Positions 16,580-24,847 of a stretch of 40,027 bases of DNA are shown in pieces (position 1 is the first letter of the stretch; each line of letters begins with the position of its first letter). The notes beneath the pieces were generated by a model. The model saw nothing but the letters and a program-made list of their open reading frames with translations. It was not told the origin of the DNA and did not search any database. This stretch comes from an uncultured Verrucomicrobiales bacterium (GTDB lineage: Bacteria > Verrucomicrobiota > Verrucomicrobiia > Verrucomicrobiales > DEV007): NCBI GenBank assembly GCA_938082635.1, contig CALLLI010000032.1, positions 1 through 40,027 on the forward strand. Direction: 5' to 3'. The position numbers and the translations under genes are program-made.

Positions 16580-18259
16580 ATGAAGCGCCAAGTGTCATTC
16601 CTCGCAGTGCCAGGAGTAGTGGCTTTGTTAATGTTATGCCCTGCCGTCGGAGAGGGGCTCTTTATTCAGGAAGTGACCTTTCTAACGCCTCCTTACCTGC
16701 AGAACTTGAGAACGGATGGCATCGTGATTATGACCGAGACGGATGAGAATGTTCCCCTTGAGGTGGTCTACGGCACGTCTGAGGCGTTTGGCTCAAAAGC
16801 GACGATGGAGCGGGTGGCCAGTGGTGGGGGAACGTGGTTTCATCGGGTTCCGCTGTCGGGACTGGAACCCGAGACGGAGTATCACTATGCTGTTCAATGT
16901 CAGGGTGGGGATCCTTTAACGGGTCACGCGCATTTCCATACGGCGCCTGACAGAGAGGTCGATTTCAAGTTCTCCGCCTGGAGTGATAGCCAAGGGCACA
17001 ACCACGGTGCTTGGGCCGCAGACCCACTCGAACCGACCATTAGCATGATGAAGCATATGGTGCAGTCAGGCGTTGCCTTTGGTTTGACCGCGGGGGATTT
17101 GGCAGAAGATGGTGGTAGCTACTCGGACACGCGCGACTACTACCTCAAGCGTGTCGCGACCCATCTTGGAACGTCGGTGCCTTGGTTCGCAGCGTGGGGG
17201 AATCATGATACGAGCAGTCCTACTGCGCCGCTTCGTTTGGCCTCTGATATGCCGAGTCGTTACCGTGAAGGGTTCTCGCCAGGCCATGGCTCATTCAGTT
17301 TTGTCTACGCCAACTGCTTCTTTGTGTGTCTCGATGAGTTTTACAAACGAGAGATCACGAATGGTTGGCTCGAAGAGCAATTAGCATCGCCCGAATCGCG
17401 ACAGGCGCGCTTTCGATTTCTGGGTGTCCATGTGCCGCCTTATTGTGAGAGATGGATCGATGGCGACCAAGCATTGCGCGACAATTTAGTGCCGTTGCTA
17501 GAGAGGTATGATGTCGCCATTTGCTTCAGTGGGCACACCCATGAGTACGAGCGAGGTGAATTGAACCATGTTCACTATGTGGTCACTGGGGGAGGGAGCT
17601 GGCTAGACCACCCTGAGGTGGTGGTCCGGGATTGGGAGCACATGTTCGTTGGCGGCGCGCATGATGTGGATGGCATGTGGGCGAGGCAGAGCCGCCGTGG
17701 CGTTCTTGGCGCGCCCGAGCCGATTGTGGGTGGCCTGTTCAATGAGTATGCCCTGGTAAGCATCCGAGACGACTATCTTCGGCTAGAGACCCAGGGCTTT
17801 AATGCGGACGGGTCTGAGATCGGCGTGCTCGACTCGTTTGAGATAGGCAATGATCCTGGACCTGATAGCGATCAAGATGGTATGCGCGACCCATGGGAAT
17901 TAGCTAATGGGCTCGATCCCAATGACCCCACAGGGGTGAACGGGCCGGACGGGGATCTCGATGGCGATGGGCAGACGAATTTCGTGGAGTGGATGGCTGG
18001 AACGGTTGCCAATGATCGACATTCCCGATTTGAACTGCTTACAGCAAGGTTGGATGACGAAGCCCTTCACATTGCGTGGCCGAGTGCTCCCGGGAGACGT
18101 TACCGGATTCACACGTCAGAGGATTTGAAAACGTGGATGACTTACATTGGCGTATTTGGTCGGCCTGTCGAGATCAAGGCGTCGGATGGAGAACTTACCA
18201 CCTTTAAGCTGCGCGGGGCCCGGGTTAAAGTTCGGTATGTGAAAGTGTCAGCTGAATGA
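16580..18259 (+). CDS. Secreted purple-acid-phosphatase-like metallophosphoesterase
   Basis: A 559-residue protein with a signal peptide (about 1-25). An FN3-like domain (about 36-120) typical of purple acid phosphatases precedes a calcineurin-like phosphoesterase domain (about 128-350). Metal-ligand motifs visible are AWSDSQG, GDLAEDGG, GNHD (Asn208-Asp210) and GHTHEYER (His319 and His321). After the catalytic domain comes a calcium-binding, thrombospondin-type-3-like stretch (PDSDQDGMRDPWE, GDLDGDGQTN, about 428-470), then a C-terminal beta module (about 485-559) opening YRIHTSEDLKTW and ending YVKVSAE. It probably hydrolyses phosphomonoesters or diesters outside the cytoplasm; substrate unknown. 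It starts 69 bp after the epimerase and may share its transcript. Its stop lies one base from the convergent DUF1080 gene's stop. Confidence 0.82.
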   Translation: MKRQVSFLAVPGVVALLMLCPAVGEGLFIQEVTFLTPPYLQNLRTDGIVIMTETDENVPLEVVYGTSEAFGSKATMERVASGGGTWFHRVPLSGLEPETEYHYAVQCQGGDPLTGHAHFHTAPDREVDFKFSAWSDSQGHNHGAWAADPLEPTISMMKHMVQSGVAFGLTAGDLAEDGGSYSDTRDYYLKRVATHLGTSVPWFAAWGNHDTSSPTAPLRLASDMPSRYREGFSPGHGSFSFVYANCFFVCLDEFYKREITNGWLEEQLASPESRQARFRFLGVHVPPYCERWIDGDQALRDNLVPLLERYDVAICFSGHTHEYERGELNHVHYVVTGGGSWLDHPEVVVRDWEHMFVGGAHDVDGMWARQSRRGVLGAPEPIVGGLFNEYALVSIRDDYLRLETQGFNADGSEIGVLDSFEIGNDPGPDSDQDGMRDPWELANGLDPNDPTGVNGPDGDLDGDGQTNFVEWMAGTVANDRHSRFELLTARLDDEALHIAWPSAPGRRYRIHTSEDLKTWMTYIGVFGRPVEIKASDGELTTFKLRGARVKVRYVKVSAE

Positions 18260-18260
18260 T

Positions 18261-19049
18261 CTAGGAAGTTGGCCGTACCCAGATGTTTCGGAAAGCGACG
18301 GGGCAACCGTGGCCAGCGAGCTTGATGGGGCCTTCGCTTACTTTGTGATTGTAGTGAGGCACCACCTTGTGGCCTGTGGCTCCATAGATGCGCTGATGGC
18401 GATGCACGAGCACGCCATTGTGAAACATGGTGACGTAGGCAGGTGAGATTAACTGATCTTTCTCGAAGACTGGAGCGGTAAAGACAATGTCAAAAGACTG
18501 CCACTCGCCTGGAGGCAGCGTGACATCTACTGAGGGAGGAGTTTGCGCGTAGACGGCTGCACACTGGCCATCTGGATAGAGCGGTTCATGATAGGAATCG
18601 AAGATCTGGATCTCATAGAGACCGTGCAGCAAGACGCCGTTGTTGCCTTTGTTATACCAGGGGCCCTTAAAATCCTTGGGCATCTTCCATTCGAGATGAA
18701 GTTGGAAGCTGCCGAACGATTGTTTCGTGGCTGGAGATTTCTCGCCATCGGCAACTAAGAGACTATTGGCGACGTGCCAATCCGTAGAGGTCCATTGTGA
18801 GAGATCGCTGCCATCGAACAAGACGATTGCGTCGGCAGGTGCCGGAGCAGAAACGAGGGGTTTACCAGGATCGACCTTGAGTGGTCTGGGTCTGTCAGGA
18901 TCATGGACAAGCCATTCGCACCAAGGCAGCTTGGGGGTGTCTTTGTAACCGTAGACGCCGGACCCGTCTTTCGCTTTTATCAATGGGCTCTCTTCGGCAG
19001 ACAGAGCCGTTAGCATGAGGGACAGGAAGAAGAGGATGGATGATTTCAT
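18261..19049 (-). CDS. Secreted DUF1080 (3-keto-disaccharide hydrolase-like) protein
   Basis: A 262-residue protein with signal peptide MKSSILFFLSLMLTALSA. From about residue 75 it shows the DUF1080 jelly-roll pattern: IVLFDGSDLSQW, SFQLHLEWKMP, NGVLLHGLYEIQIFDSY and GEWQSFDIVF, ending with a conserved FRNIWVRP strand. DUF1080 proteins are abundant in Planctomycetota and Verrucomicrobiota; some hydrolyse 3-keto glycosides and others are thought to bind glycans. About 50 residues before the domain (KDTPKLPWCEWLVHD) match the form common in these phyla. It is convergent with the phosphoesterase, with one base between stop codons. Its start is 56 bp beyond a hairpin terminator at 19105-19128, so it probably has its own promoter in that gap; no clear promoter boxes are visible. 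Confidence 0.8.
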   Translation of the reverse strand: MKSSILFFLSLMLTALSAEESPLIKAKDGSGVYGYKDTPKLPWCEWLVHDPDRPRPLKVDPGKPLVSAPAPADAIVLFDGSDLSQWTSTDWHVANSLLVADGEKSPATKQSFGSFQLHLEWKMPKDFKGPWYNKGNNGVLLHGLYEIQIFDSYHEPLYPDGQCAAVYAQTPPSVDVTLPPGEWQSFDIVFTAPVFEKDQLISPAYVTMFHNGVLVHRHQRIYGATGHKVVPHYNHKVSEGPIKLAGHGCPVAFRNIWVRPTS

Positions 19050-19104
19050 GGGAGTCGTTATACGATGTTACTGCGCAGATATTAAGAGAGCCTTCATGTA
19101 CGCG

Positions 19105-19128
19105 AAAAGGCCGGGACGTATCCCGGCC
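19105..19128 (-). terminator. Rho-independent-type terminator
   Basis: On the minus strand GGCCGGGA and TCCCGGCC form a perfect 8-bp stem with a 4-base loop at 19128-19109, followed directly by TTTT and then CGCG. The T-tract lies on the minus-strand side only, so it would end transcription coming from about 19244. The only candidate gene there is the 29-codon frame at 19155-19244. Confidence 0.55.
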
Positions 19129-19154
19129 ATTTCAAACAACAACAAACAACAGCT

Positions 19155-19244
19155 CTACATTAGCCAGAGGTAGATAAGAACGAGCCCATAGAAGATTACC
19201 CTCTGGGTGAGCTGATTCCTTCTCTCGTAGCGTCTGAAAAACAT
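19155..19244 (-). CDS. Candidate 29-residue single-span membrane microprotein
   Basis: A 29-codon ATG frame ending in TAG, too short for normal gene callers. The N-terminus is strongly basic and aromatic (MFFRRYERR), followed by NQLTQR and then a continuous hydrophobic segment (VIFYGLVLIYLWLM) running to the C-terminus. That is the layout of a small inner-membrane protein with cytoplasmic basic head and one span. It is followed 27 bp later by a stem-loop plus T4 terminator on the same strand, and lies in an otherwise empty 300-bp gap between the DUF1080 gene and hisB. No clear Shine-Dalgarno is seen, as for many genes here. No known family is recognised. It may be chance; conservation would decide. 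Confidence 0.4.
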   Translation of the reverse strand: MFFRRYERRNQLTQRVIFYGLVLIYLWLM

Positions 19245-19353
19245 TGTTGTGGATGTTTATCATTTCAGATTCTCTTGGGCAAGATTTTTTATGGTATTTG
19301 AGACCTTTATCCGCATTTGTAAGGTGCGGCGGGCCCGTGTATAGAGATGGCCG

Positions 19354-19950
19354 ATGTTAGAAATCAGAGAGGCCAGTATCGAGCGAAACACGACGGAGAC
19401 GCAAATCCAGCTTTCCTTAACCGTTGATGGTTCAGGCGTTAGCGAGGTGTCGACGGGGATTCCGTTTCTTGATCACATGCTGACGCTCTTCTCCCGGCAC
19501 TCCTTAATGGACCTCAAAGTCGCAGCCACAGGGGACGTGGAGGTCGATTATCACCACACGGTTGAGGACGTGGGGATTGTCTTGGGGCAGGCGCTGAGCA
19601 AAGCGCTTGGCGATAAGAAGGGGATCGAGCGCTACGGTTCTTGCTACCTTCCGATGGACGAAACGCTTGCTCGGGTCGTGGTCGATCTGAGCGGACGTAG
19701 TTTCCTCGAGTTTCGTGCGGAAGATCGCTCTGGGATGATTAGAGACTTTCCGTTTCAGCTCGTTGAGGAGTTCTTCCGCGGGCTGACCAATCACCTGCAG
19801 GCAAATGTCCACGTGGAGATCCTCTACGGTCGCGATGCGCACCACATGGCGGAAGCGCTCTTTAAGGGCCTTGCGAAAGCGTTAGATATCGCCTGTCGCA
19901 GGGATCCGCGTCGAGCCGGGAAATTGCCGACGACAAAGGAGGCTTGGTAG
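19354..19950 (+). CDS. hisB: Imidazoleglycerol-phosphate dehydratase
   Basis: A 198-residue cytoplasmic protein of normal length for monofunctional HisB, without the fused phosphatase of enterobacteria. It dehydrates imidazole glycerol phosphate to imidazole acetol phosphate in histidine biosynthesis. Family signatures are intact: GIPFLDHM (35-42), DYHHTVEDVG (65-74), LPMDETLARVVVDLSGR, RDFPFQLVEEFF and the second metal site DAHHMAEALFKGLAKAL (from 161). The paired His-His motifs bind manganese. It is 21 bp upstream of apt and probably cotranscribed. Neither gene belongs to the surrounding polysaccharide genes. Confidence 0.97.
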   Translation: MLEIREASIERNTTETQIQLSLTVDGSGVSEVSTGIPFLDHMLTLFSRHSLMDLKVAATGDVEVDYHHTVEDVGIVLGQALSKALGDKKGIERYGSCYLPMDETLARVVVDLSGRSFLEFRAEDRSGMIRDFPFQLVEEFFRGLTNHLQANVHVEILYGRDAHHMAEALFKGLAKALDIACRRDPRRAGKLPTTKEAW

Positions 19951-19971
19951 GTTTTAGTTAGTATATACACA

Positions 19972-20505
19972 ATGAACGACGCTTTTCTCCAACGCCTGAA
20001 CGATACGATTCGCGATGTGCCGGACTTCCCCAAGCCTGGCATTCTTTTCAAGGACATCACACCGGTCCTAGCTGATCCTGAAGTCTTCTGTATCGCTCTC
20101 GATGCAATGCAGGAGAAAGTGGCTGATCAGAAGATAGACAAGATCATTGGTATCGATGCTCGCGGGTTCATCTTCGGAGCAGCGTTGGCAGATCGCATGA
20201 AGGCTGGGTTTGTCCCGCTGCGCAAGAAGGGTAAATTGCCATACAAGAGCCACGAAGTTTCTTACTCGCTTGAGTATGGTGAAGCGACGATCGAGATTCA
20301 CGAAGACGCCGTGGAGCCGGGCGAGCGTGTGTATTTGGTGGATGACTTGTTAGCCACAGGAGGTACTGCCGCTGCGGCGATTGATCTCATTGGTCGTCTC
20401 AAGGGCGATTTGGTGGCGGTGTCGTTTTTGGTCGAGCTGGCCTTTTTGAATGGTCGAGAGAAGATGAAGACGTCCGCGCCTGTGCATAGCATTCTTACTT
20501 ACTGA
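19972..20505 (+). CDS. apt: Adenine phosphoribosyltransferase
   Basis: A 177-residue cytoplasmic enzyme of typical size. It makes AMP from adenine and PRPP in purine salvage. Seen are the N-terminal DFPKPGILFKDITPVL segment, the loop GIDARGFIFGAALA, LRKKGKLPYKSHEVSYSLEYG (Apt-specific), and the PRPP-binding signature VYLVDDLLATGGTAAAA near residues 120-136. It follows hisB by 21 bp. The stop TGA at 20503 is followed by A/T-rich sequence without a convincing terminator hairpin. Confidence 0.96.
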   Translation: MNDAFLQRLNDTIRDVPDFPKPGILFKDITPVLADPEVFCIALDAMQEKVADQKIDKIIGIDARGFIFGAALADRMKAGFVPLRKKGKLPYKSHEVSYSLEYGEATIEIHEDAVEPGERVYLVDDLLATGGTAAAAIDLIGRLKGDLVAVSFLVELAFLNGREKMKTSAPVHSILTY

Positions 20506-20584
20506 AAAATTTAGGCTTGTTTCCCTGCTGGGTGTTTTCGTAAGTTTCTATGTTGCTATTGGGTAACTCAAAAACCTCACACTC

Positions 20585-23500
20585 ATGAAACTATCAAAAC
20601 CCTGCGGGAGTTTACTCTCTCGTGTCTTGTTGGCGTGCACACTATTCAGTGCACCGTTTGCGTTGGCCGAGCTTCCAGACCAGGATCCGTCCGCTGAGGG
20701 GCCGTGGTCTGATGTCGAGTGGACGACCCTTACGGTCCCCTTGGTCCCCGATGGCTCTGTCACTGTGGACGGAACCGTGAGCCAAGAAGAGTATGGAAAT
20801 TTCCCTGGCCAATTTGTCAATCCAGGGGAGAACGCGTGGAACCTTCCTGCCCCCGGTGGCCTGTGGGATAATGAGGAAGATACCAGTTTCACGTTCTGGT
20901 TAGCGCACGACACGGACTACTTCTATGTGGGCATCGATGTTAACGATGACGTCGTCAATCAGGACAATATCGATGCTTTGTGGAAGGACGACTCTGTCGA
21001 GATCATCGTCGATGCCTTGAATGATCGCTACGACCTCAATACGGACCAGGGCGTGAATGATGCGCTTGGTGGTCACAATTATGTCAGTTACAATGGGTTC
21101 TTTTCCGATTGGGACCATGATACAGACATGAAGAAAGCCGATGGGCTGCGTTGGTCGAATGAGGTCGATTGGACCTTTAGCGAAGATGGGGGAGTCTATG
21201 CTGTGGGCAGTGAGGTCGACGGTGGTTGGCACCTGGATGTTCGTTTTGCTAAGGTACTCTTCGAAGACGCTGAAGTAGGTAACAAGTTAGAGGATGGCTA
21301 TGTTATGGGCTTCAACATCGGCATGGATGATGACGATAAGACTGGGCCGGAAACGGGCGACTTGGAACTCCAATACTGGTGGGCCAATCGTGCACGTTTG
21401 ATCGGTTGGAACGCTGAAGCAGCAGAGGATTACACGGCAGAACAAATTGCCAATGGTGACCATGAGAAGGATTTTGAAACGGGGCTTGATGCTGGAAGTC
21501 GATTGACTCGCGGTTCTACGGGTGAGATCATCTTTGCATCGGACAACCCATTCGAGTTGACGCCGGGCCCTAACATCACGGTCAGTTCAAAAAAGCGGCT
21601 TGGTCAGTTGGATTCAGCCAATCCCACCTATGCCGACGTCGTGACGGTGAGAAACACCGGGACGGAGAATGATCTAACCATTTCTGACGTGAACGTCGTG
21701 GGCACCGACATGGCACTGTTCACGGTCGATGAATTTCCTATGACGCTCGCGCCGCTGACGTCTGGCGATATCAAGTTCACCTTCAGTCCAGAAGGTCGTA
21801 CGGGTAACTTTGCCGCGACTTTCGAGATCGTGAGTGATGATGTGGATGCTGATGATCAGACGAGATTGGTCGAAGTCACGGCCAGTGTGGTCAATTTGAG
21901 TGGTCCCAAGGCTCATTATGCCTTGGATGACGCGGCCGATGCTGCGGAAATGATCGATATCACAGGATTCGGAAACGGCGGCACCTATGTCGGCAGCCCC
22001 ACCCTTGGTGTCGATGCGCTTGCGAGCGGAACCGCCATGGAAGTGAACGGGAGCAACTACGGCCAAGCAGATGGATCGGCACTGGGCACTCCTGACGGCT
22101 TTACGATTTCTACTTGGGTCAACGCGTCTACAAACACGGGGTCGCAGACCATCGTAGGCAAAGGCGATAACGGCAACCCTACCTTTGCGCTCTTGCTCAC
22201 AGCAGATGCGCTGGAATGGTTCGTCGAAGACGCCGCGAAGTTCGCGACACCCGCAGGTGCCGTGATCGCCGGCCAGGCGCACTTTGTCACCGTCACATGG
22301 ACGGCTGACAAAGCCACCATCTATGTGGACGGTGTGGAAGCGGCGAGTCAGGATGGACCGGACGCGCTTGATTTATCGAACGCGAATCCGATCTACATTG
22401 GTTCGTTTGCCGGAGTCCTCTCCTTCAGCGGTGTCATTGATGACGTGCAGATCTACGATCGTGTGTTGTCTGGCGAAGAGATTGAGTTCCTCATGGCGAG
22501 TCCCGGTGAGGTTATTGGAGGTACGGCTCCGCCAGTCGATCCTGTCAATGCGATGATCACTTGGCAGGCACCGAACGCCGACACTACTACATCGGACATC
22601 ATTGGTGGATCTGCCATTACGTTTGCTCCGTTCGCCTATGATGGTGGAAATGCGGAAGGGACTTTCTTCACCGGTGATGGTGGAACTTCAGGAGACGAGG
22701 ATCTTGATGCTGTTTACAACAGTCACGGCTGGAATGGCGACGGAGCGTCAATCGTTCTCGATGGGCTGACCGCTGGCCAAGCTTACCAGGTGCAATTGTT
22801 AGGTGCCGGAGATACTCGTGGCTGCTGCGCGACGCGGAATCAGGCGGCTTCAGATGGGCAGGGGAATGTGAGTGCGGACTTCCTTCGCGGGAATAGCTCT
22901 GTCATTGGCACGTTCACCGCAGCGAGTGCAAGTCAGGAGATCATGATCATCGCGGGCACAGACAACGGCGTTGATCCTGGTCTCAGTGGTTTCATTCTAA
23001 CAGATGCTAATGGTGGTTTCATCTCAGCCTCAAATGTCGGGCGGACCGAAGGGGACGCGATTGCGGTAACGGTGCCTTCAGGGGGTGACGCGCCGCTCGA
23101 TCTCCTTGTATTGGGAGCGGATGATACGGGGGAGGCGGGGGCCGATGCCAATGTGCTCGCTTACCTTGGTGAGACGTTTGGTGCAGAGAATATACGCTAT
23201 CTAAACTCCGGGGCCACGGATGGCACGGAGACGGCTGATGTGATTATCTTCTCGTCGACGTTTGGTTCGGGGTCTGTGCGTGGGAAATTCCACAACGCTG
23301 CAGTACCCATCGTGAACTGGGAAGAAGCGGTCATGGATGCCAGTGCCGATGGAGAATTCGGGCAAAGCGTCGCGTTGATGACGAAGTCGAGCGACACGGT
23401 TCAGATGGCATTATCCAATCATCCCATCGCGGGCGACTTCGCTGGCACAACGATCGACTTCTTCACGGGAGCCGGCGCGGAAACGTTGGGATCCTCAGAG

Positions 23501-24667
23501 CTTTCGGCTGGAACAGAAGCGGTTGGAACAGCTGCCGATGGCAGCATTGTGGATCTTGCCATGCTCTTCGCCACAGAGGCTGGTGCGGCTGTGGCTGAGG
23601 GCGCAGGAGTGACGGACAACGTGGCGCCTGCGCGACGTGTGGCTTTCCCAATAACTGACTCGTCGTTCAATGAGCTTACGGATGCAGGCAAGCAGTTGTT
23701 TGCGAACTCCATCCGTTGGGCGGCTGGTGTTGGCGGTGATCCCTCGCCAAACCTGGTTGGCCATTGGACCTTTGATGAGGGAGCAGGAACGGTCGCGGGT
23801 GATGGAAGTGGCTCCGGCCATGACGCTGAATTTCGCAATGGCGAACCGATGTGGGTGGCGGGTAAGAGCGGTGGTGCCTTGGCATTCGATGGGGATGACG
23901 ACTTGACTGTTGCTGGCTGGAAGGGCATCGGCGGAGCAGCGCCTCGCGCCATTTCCTATTGGCTCAAGACGGATTGGGACGTCAGCGCTGTGGGCGGAAA
24001 TGTTGCCTGGGGCTCAAGTGAAACTGGGCTTAAGTGGCATTTCCGACTGAATGAGAACGCTGGGAATGGACCTGTTGGTGCCATTCGCACCGAGATTCAA
24101 GGGAGCTTCCACATCGGAACTCAGGTCGTGAATGACGACGCGTGGCACCATGTGGTGTCGATCTTCCCTGAGGGGGGCCAGTTCATGCAAGACTTGGTTC
24201 ACTATGTGGACGGCGAGCTGCAAGAGGTTGGCGGGACTGGCTCAGACACGGTTGAGGTAAACACCGCTGGTGAAGCGGAAAGCGGCACCGATGTGACGTT
24301 CGGATCGCGACTTCAAGGGGCCAATGATCAATACTACATTGGTGCGATGGATGACATTTCCATCTGGAGCCGGGGACTTGCGGCCGAGGAAGTGCAAGCG
24401 CTCTTCCAGGGAGCGACTCCTATCAATGTTGCTGCTGGTAATCTTGACGTTGGATCGAGTGAGGGATTGCCTCCTCTCACCAGTGTCAACCGCACTGCTA
24501 GTGGTGTCTCGATCAGCGTGCCTGATGGTCAAGCGTATGACATTCAGTATTCCACGGACCTGATCAAGTGGGAAACTGTCGCCCTAGGAGCGAGTGGTTC
24601 CTACGAAGACACAGACGCGACGCGCACAGGTGGTGCGTCAGGCTACTATCGTGGCGTGAAGCCCTAG
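20585..24667 (+). CDS. Large multidomain secreted carbohydrate-binding-like protein
   Basis: A 1360-residue protein with a signal peptide (about 1-28, ending PFALA). Order seen: a CBM9-like domain (about 55-322, with VTVDGTVSQEEY, DDSVEIIVDA), a beta domain of the choice-of-anchor D / ASH type (about 325-435, TVRNTGTENDL), a LamG-type lectin fold (about 440-635, FTISTWVNA, DDVQIYDRVLSGEEI), a glycine-rich stretch (about 650-815), an alpha/beta region resembling a ThuA/glutamine-amidotransferase-like fold (about 833-1030, LDLLVLGADD, ADVIIFSS), a second LamG domain (about 1052-1275) and a C-terminal module (about 1307-1360) opening YDIQYSTDLIKWETV and ending GYYRGVKP. No glycosidase or peptidase active site is recognised. 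Likely a cell-surface or released glycan-binding protein. A strong terminator follows at 24699-24728. Confidence 0.82.
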   Translation: MKLSKPCGSLLSRVLLACTLFSAPFALAELPDQDPSAEGPWSDVEWTTLTVPLVPDGSVTVDGTVSQEEYGNFPGQFVNPGENAWNLPAPGGLWDNEEDTSFTFWLAHDTDYFYVGIDVNDDVVNQDNIDALWKDDSVEIIVDALNDRYDLNTDQGVNDALGGHNYVSYNGFFSDWDHDTDMKKADGLRWSNEVDWTFSEDGGVYAVGSEVDGGWHLDVRFAKVLFEDAEVGNKLEDGYVMGFNIGMDDDDKTGPETGDLELQYWWANRARLIGWNAEAAEDYTAEQIANGDHEKDFETGLDAGSRLTRGSTGEIIFASDNPFELTPGPNITVSSKKRLGQLDSANPTYADVVTVRNTGTENDLTISDVNVVGTDMALFTVDEFPMTLAPLTSGDIKFTFSPEGRTGNFAATFEIVSDDVDADDQTRLVEVTASVVNLSGPKAHYALDDAADAAEMIDITGFGNGGTYVGSPTLGVDALASGTAMEVNGSNYGQADGSALGTPDGFTISTWVNASTNTGSQTIVGKGDNGNPTFALLLTADALEWFVEDAAKFATPAGAVIAGQAHFVTVTWTADKATIYVDGVEAASQDGPDALDLSNANPIYIGSFAGVLSFSGVIDDVQIYDRVLSGEEIEFLMASPGEVIGGTAPPVDPVNAMITWQAPNADTTTSDIIGGSAITFAPFAYDGGNAEGTFFTGDGGTSGDEDLDAVYNSHGWNGDGASIVLDGLTAGQAYQVQLLGAGDTRGCCATRNQAASDGQGNVSADFLRGNSSVIGTFTAASASQEIMIIAGTDNGVDPGLSGFILTDANGGFISASNVGRTEGDAIAVTVPSGGDAPLDLLVLGADDTGEAGADANVLAYLGETFGAENIRYLNSGATDGTETADVIIFSSTFGSGSVRGKFHNAAVPIVNWEEAVMDASADGEFGQSVALMTKSSDTVQMALSNHPIAGDFAGTTIDFFTGAGAETLGSSELSAGTEAVGTAADGSIVDLAMLFATEAGAAVAEGAGVTDNVAPARRVAFPITDSSFNELTDAGKQLFANSIRWAAGVGGDPSPNLVGHWTFDEGAGTVAGDGSGSGHDAEFRNGEPMWVAGKSGGALAFDGDDDLTVAGWKGIGGAAPRAISYWLKTDWDVSAVGGNVAWGSSETGLKWHFRLNENAGNGPVGAIRTEIQGSFHIGTQVVNDDAWHHVVSIFPEGGQFMQDLVHYVDGELQEVGGTGSDTVEVNTAGEAESGTDVTFGSRLQGANDQYYIGAMDDISIWSRGLAAEEVQALFQGATPINVAAGNLDVGSSEGLPPLTSVNRTASGVSISVPDGQAYDIQYSTDLIKWETVALGASGSYEDTDATRTGGASGYYRGVKP

Positions 24668-24698
24668 TCCTGGCTGGGATTCAGTAGTACCATTCATG

Positions 24699-24728
24699 AA
24701 GGGCGAAGCTGGCGACGGCTTCGCCCTT
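24699..24728 (+). terminator. Intrinsic terminator after the 1360-residue protein gene
   Basis: AAGGGCGAAGC and GCTTCGCCCTT form a perfect 11-bp stem around an 8-base loop, 31 bp after the stop codon, followed by a short T-rich run (TCTTGTGTG). It separates this transcript from the CotH gene that starts at 24848. Confidence 0.75.
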
Positions 24729-24821
24729 TCTTGTGTGATGGGGGCTCCGGTCGGTTCGTGAAAGATATCGGTGACGGGTCCGTAACAAGGAGGTTGTTCT
24801 AGACCTCATTTTGGCTTATCT

Positions 24822-24827
24822 TATAAT
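24822..24827 (+). promoter_or_regulatory. Candidate -10 box of the giant CotH/lamin-tail gene
   Basis: A perfect TATAAT lies 20 bp upstream of the ATG at 24848 in a clearly A/T-rich stretch. No well-spaced -35 consensus is obvious; TTGTTC at 24794 would pair better with TATCTT at 24817. If used, the leader would be only about 14 bases. Confidence 0.4.
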
Positions 24828-24847
24828 TTCCATATATATTTGTTATT

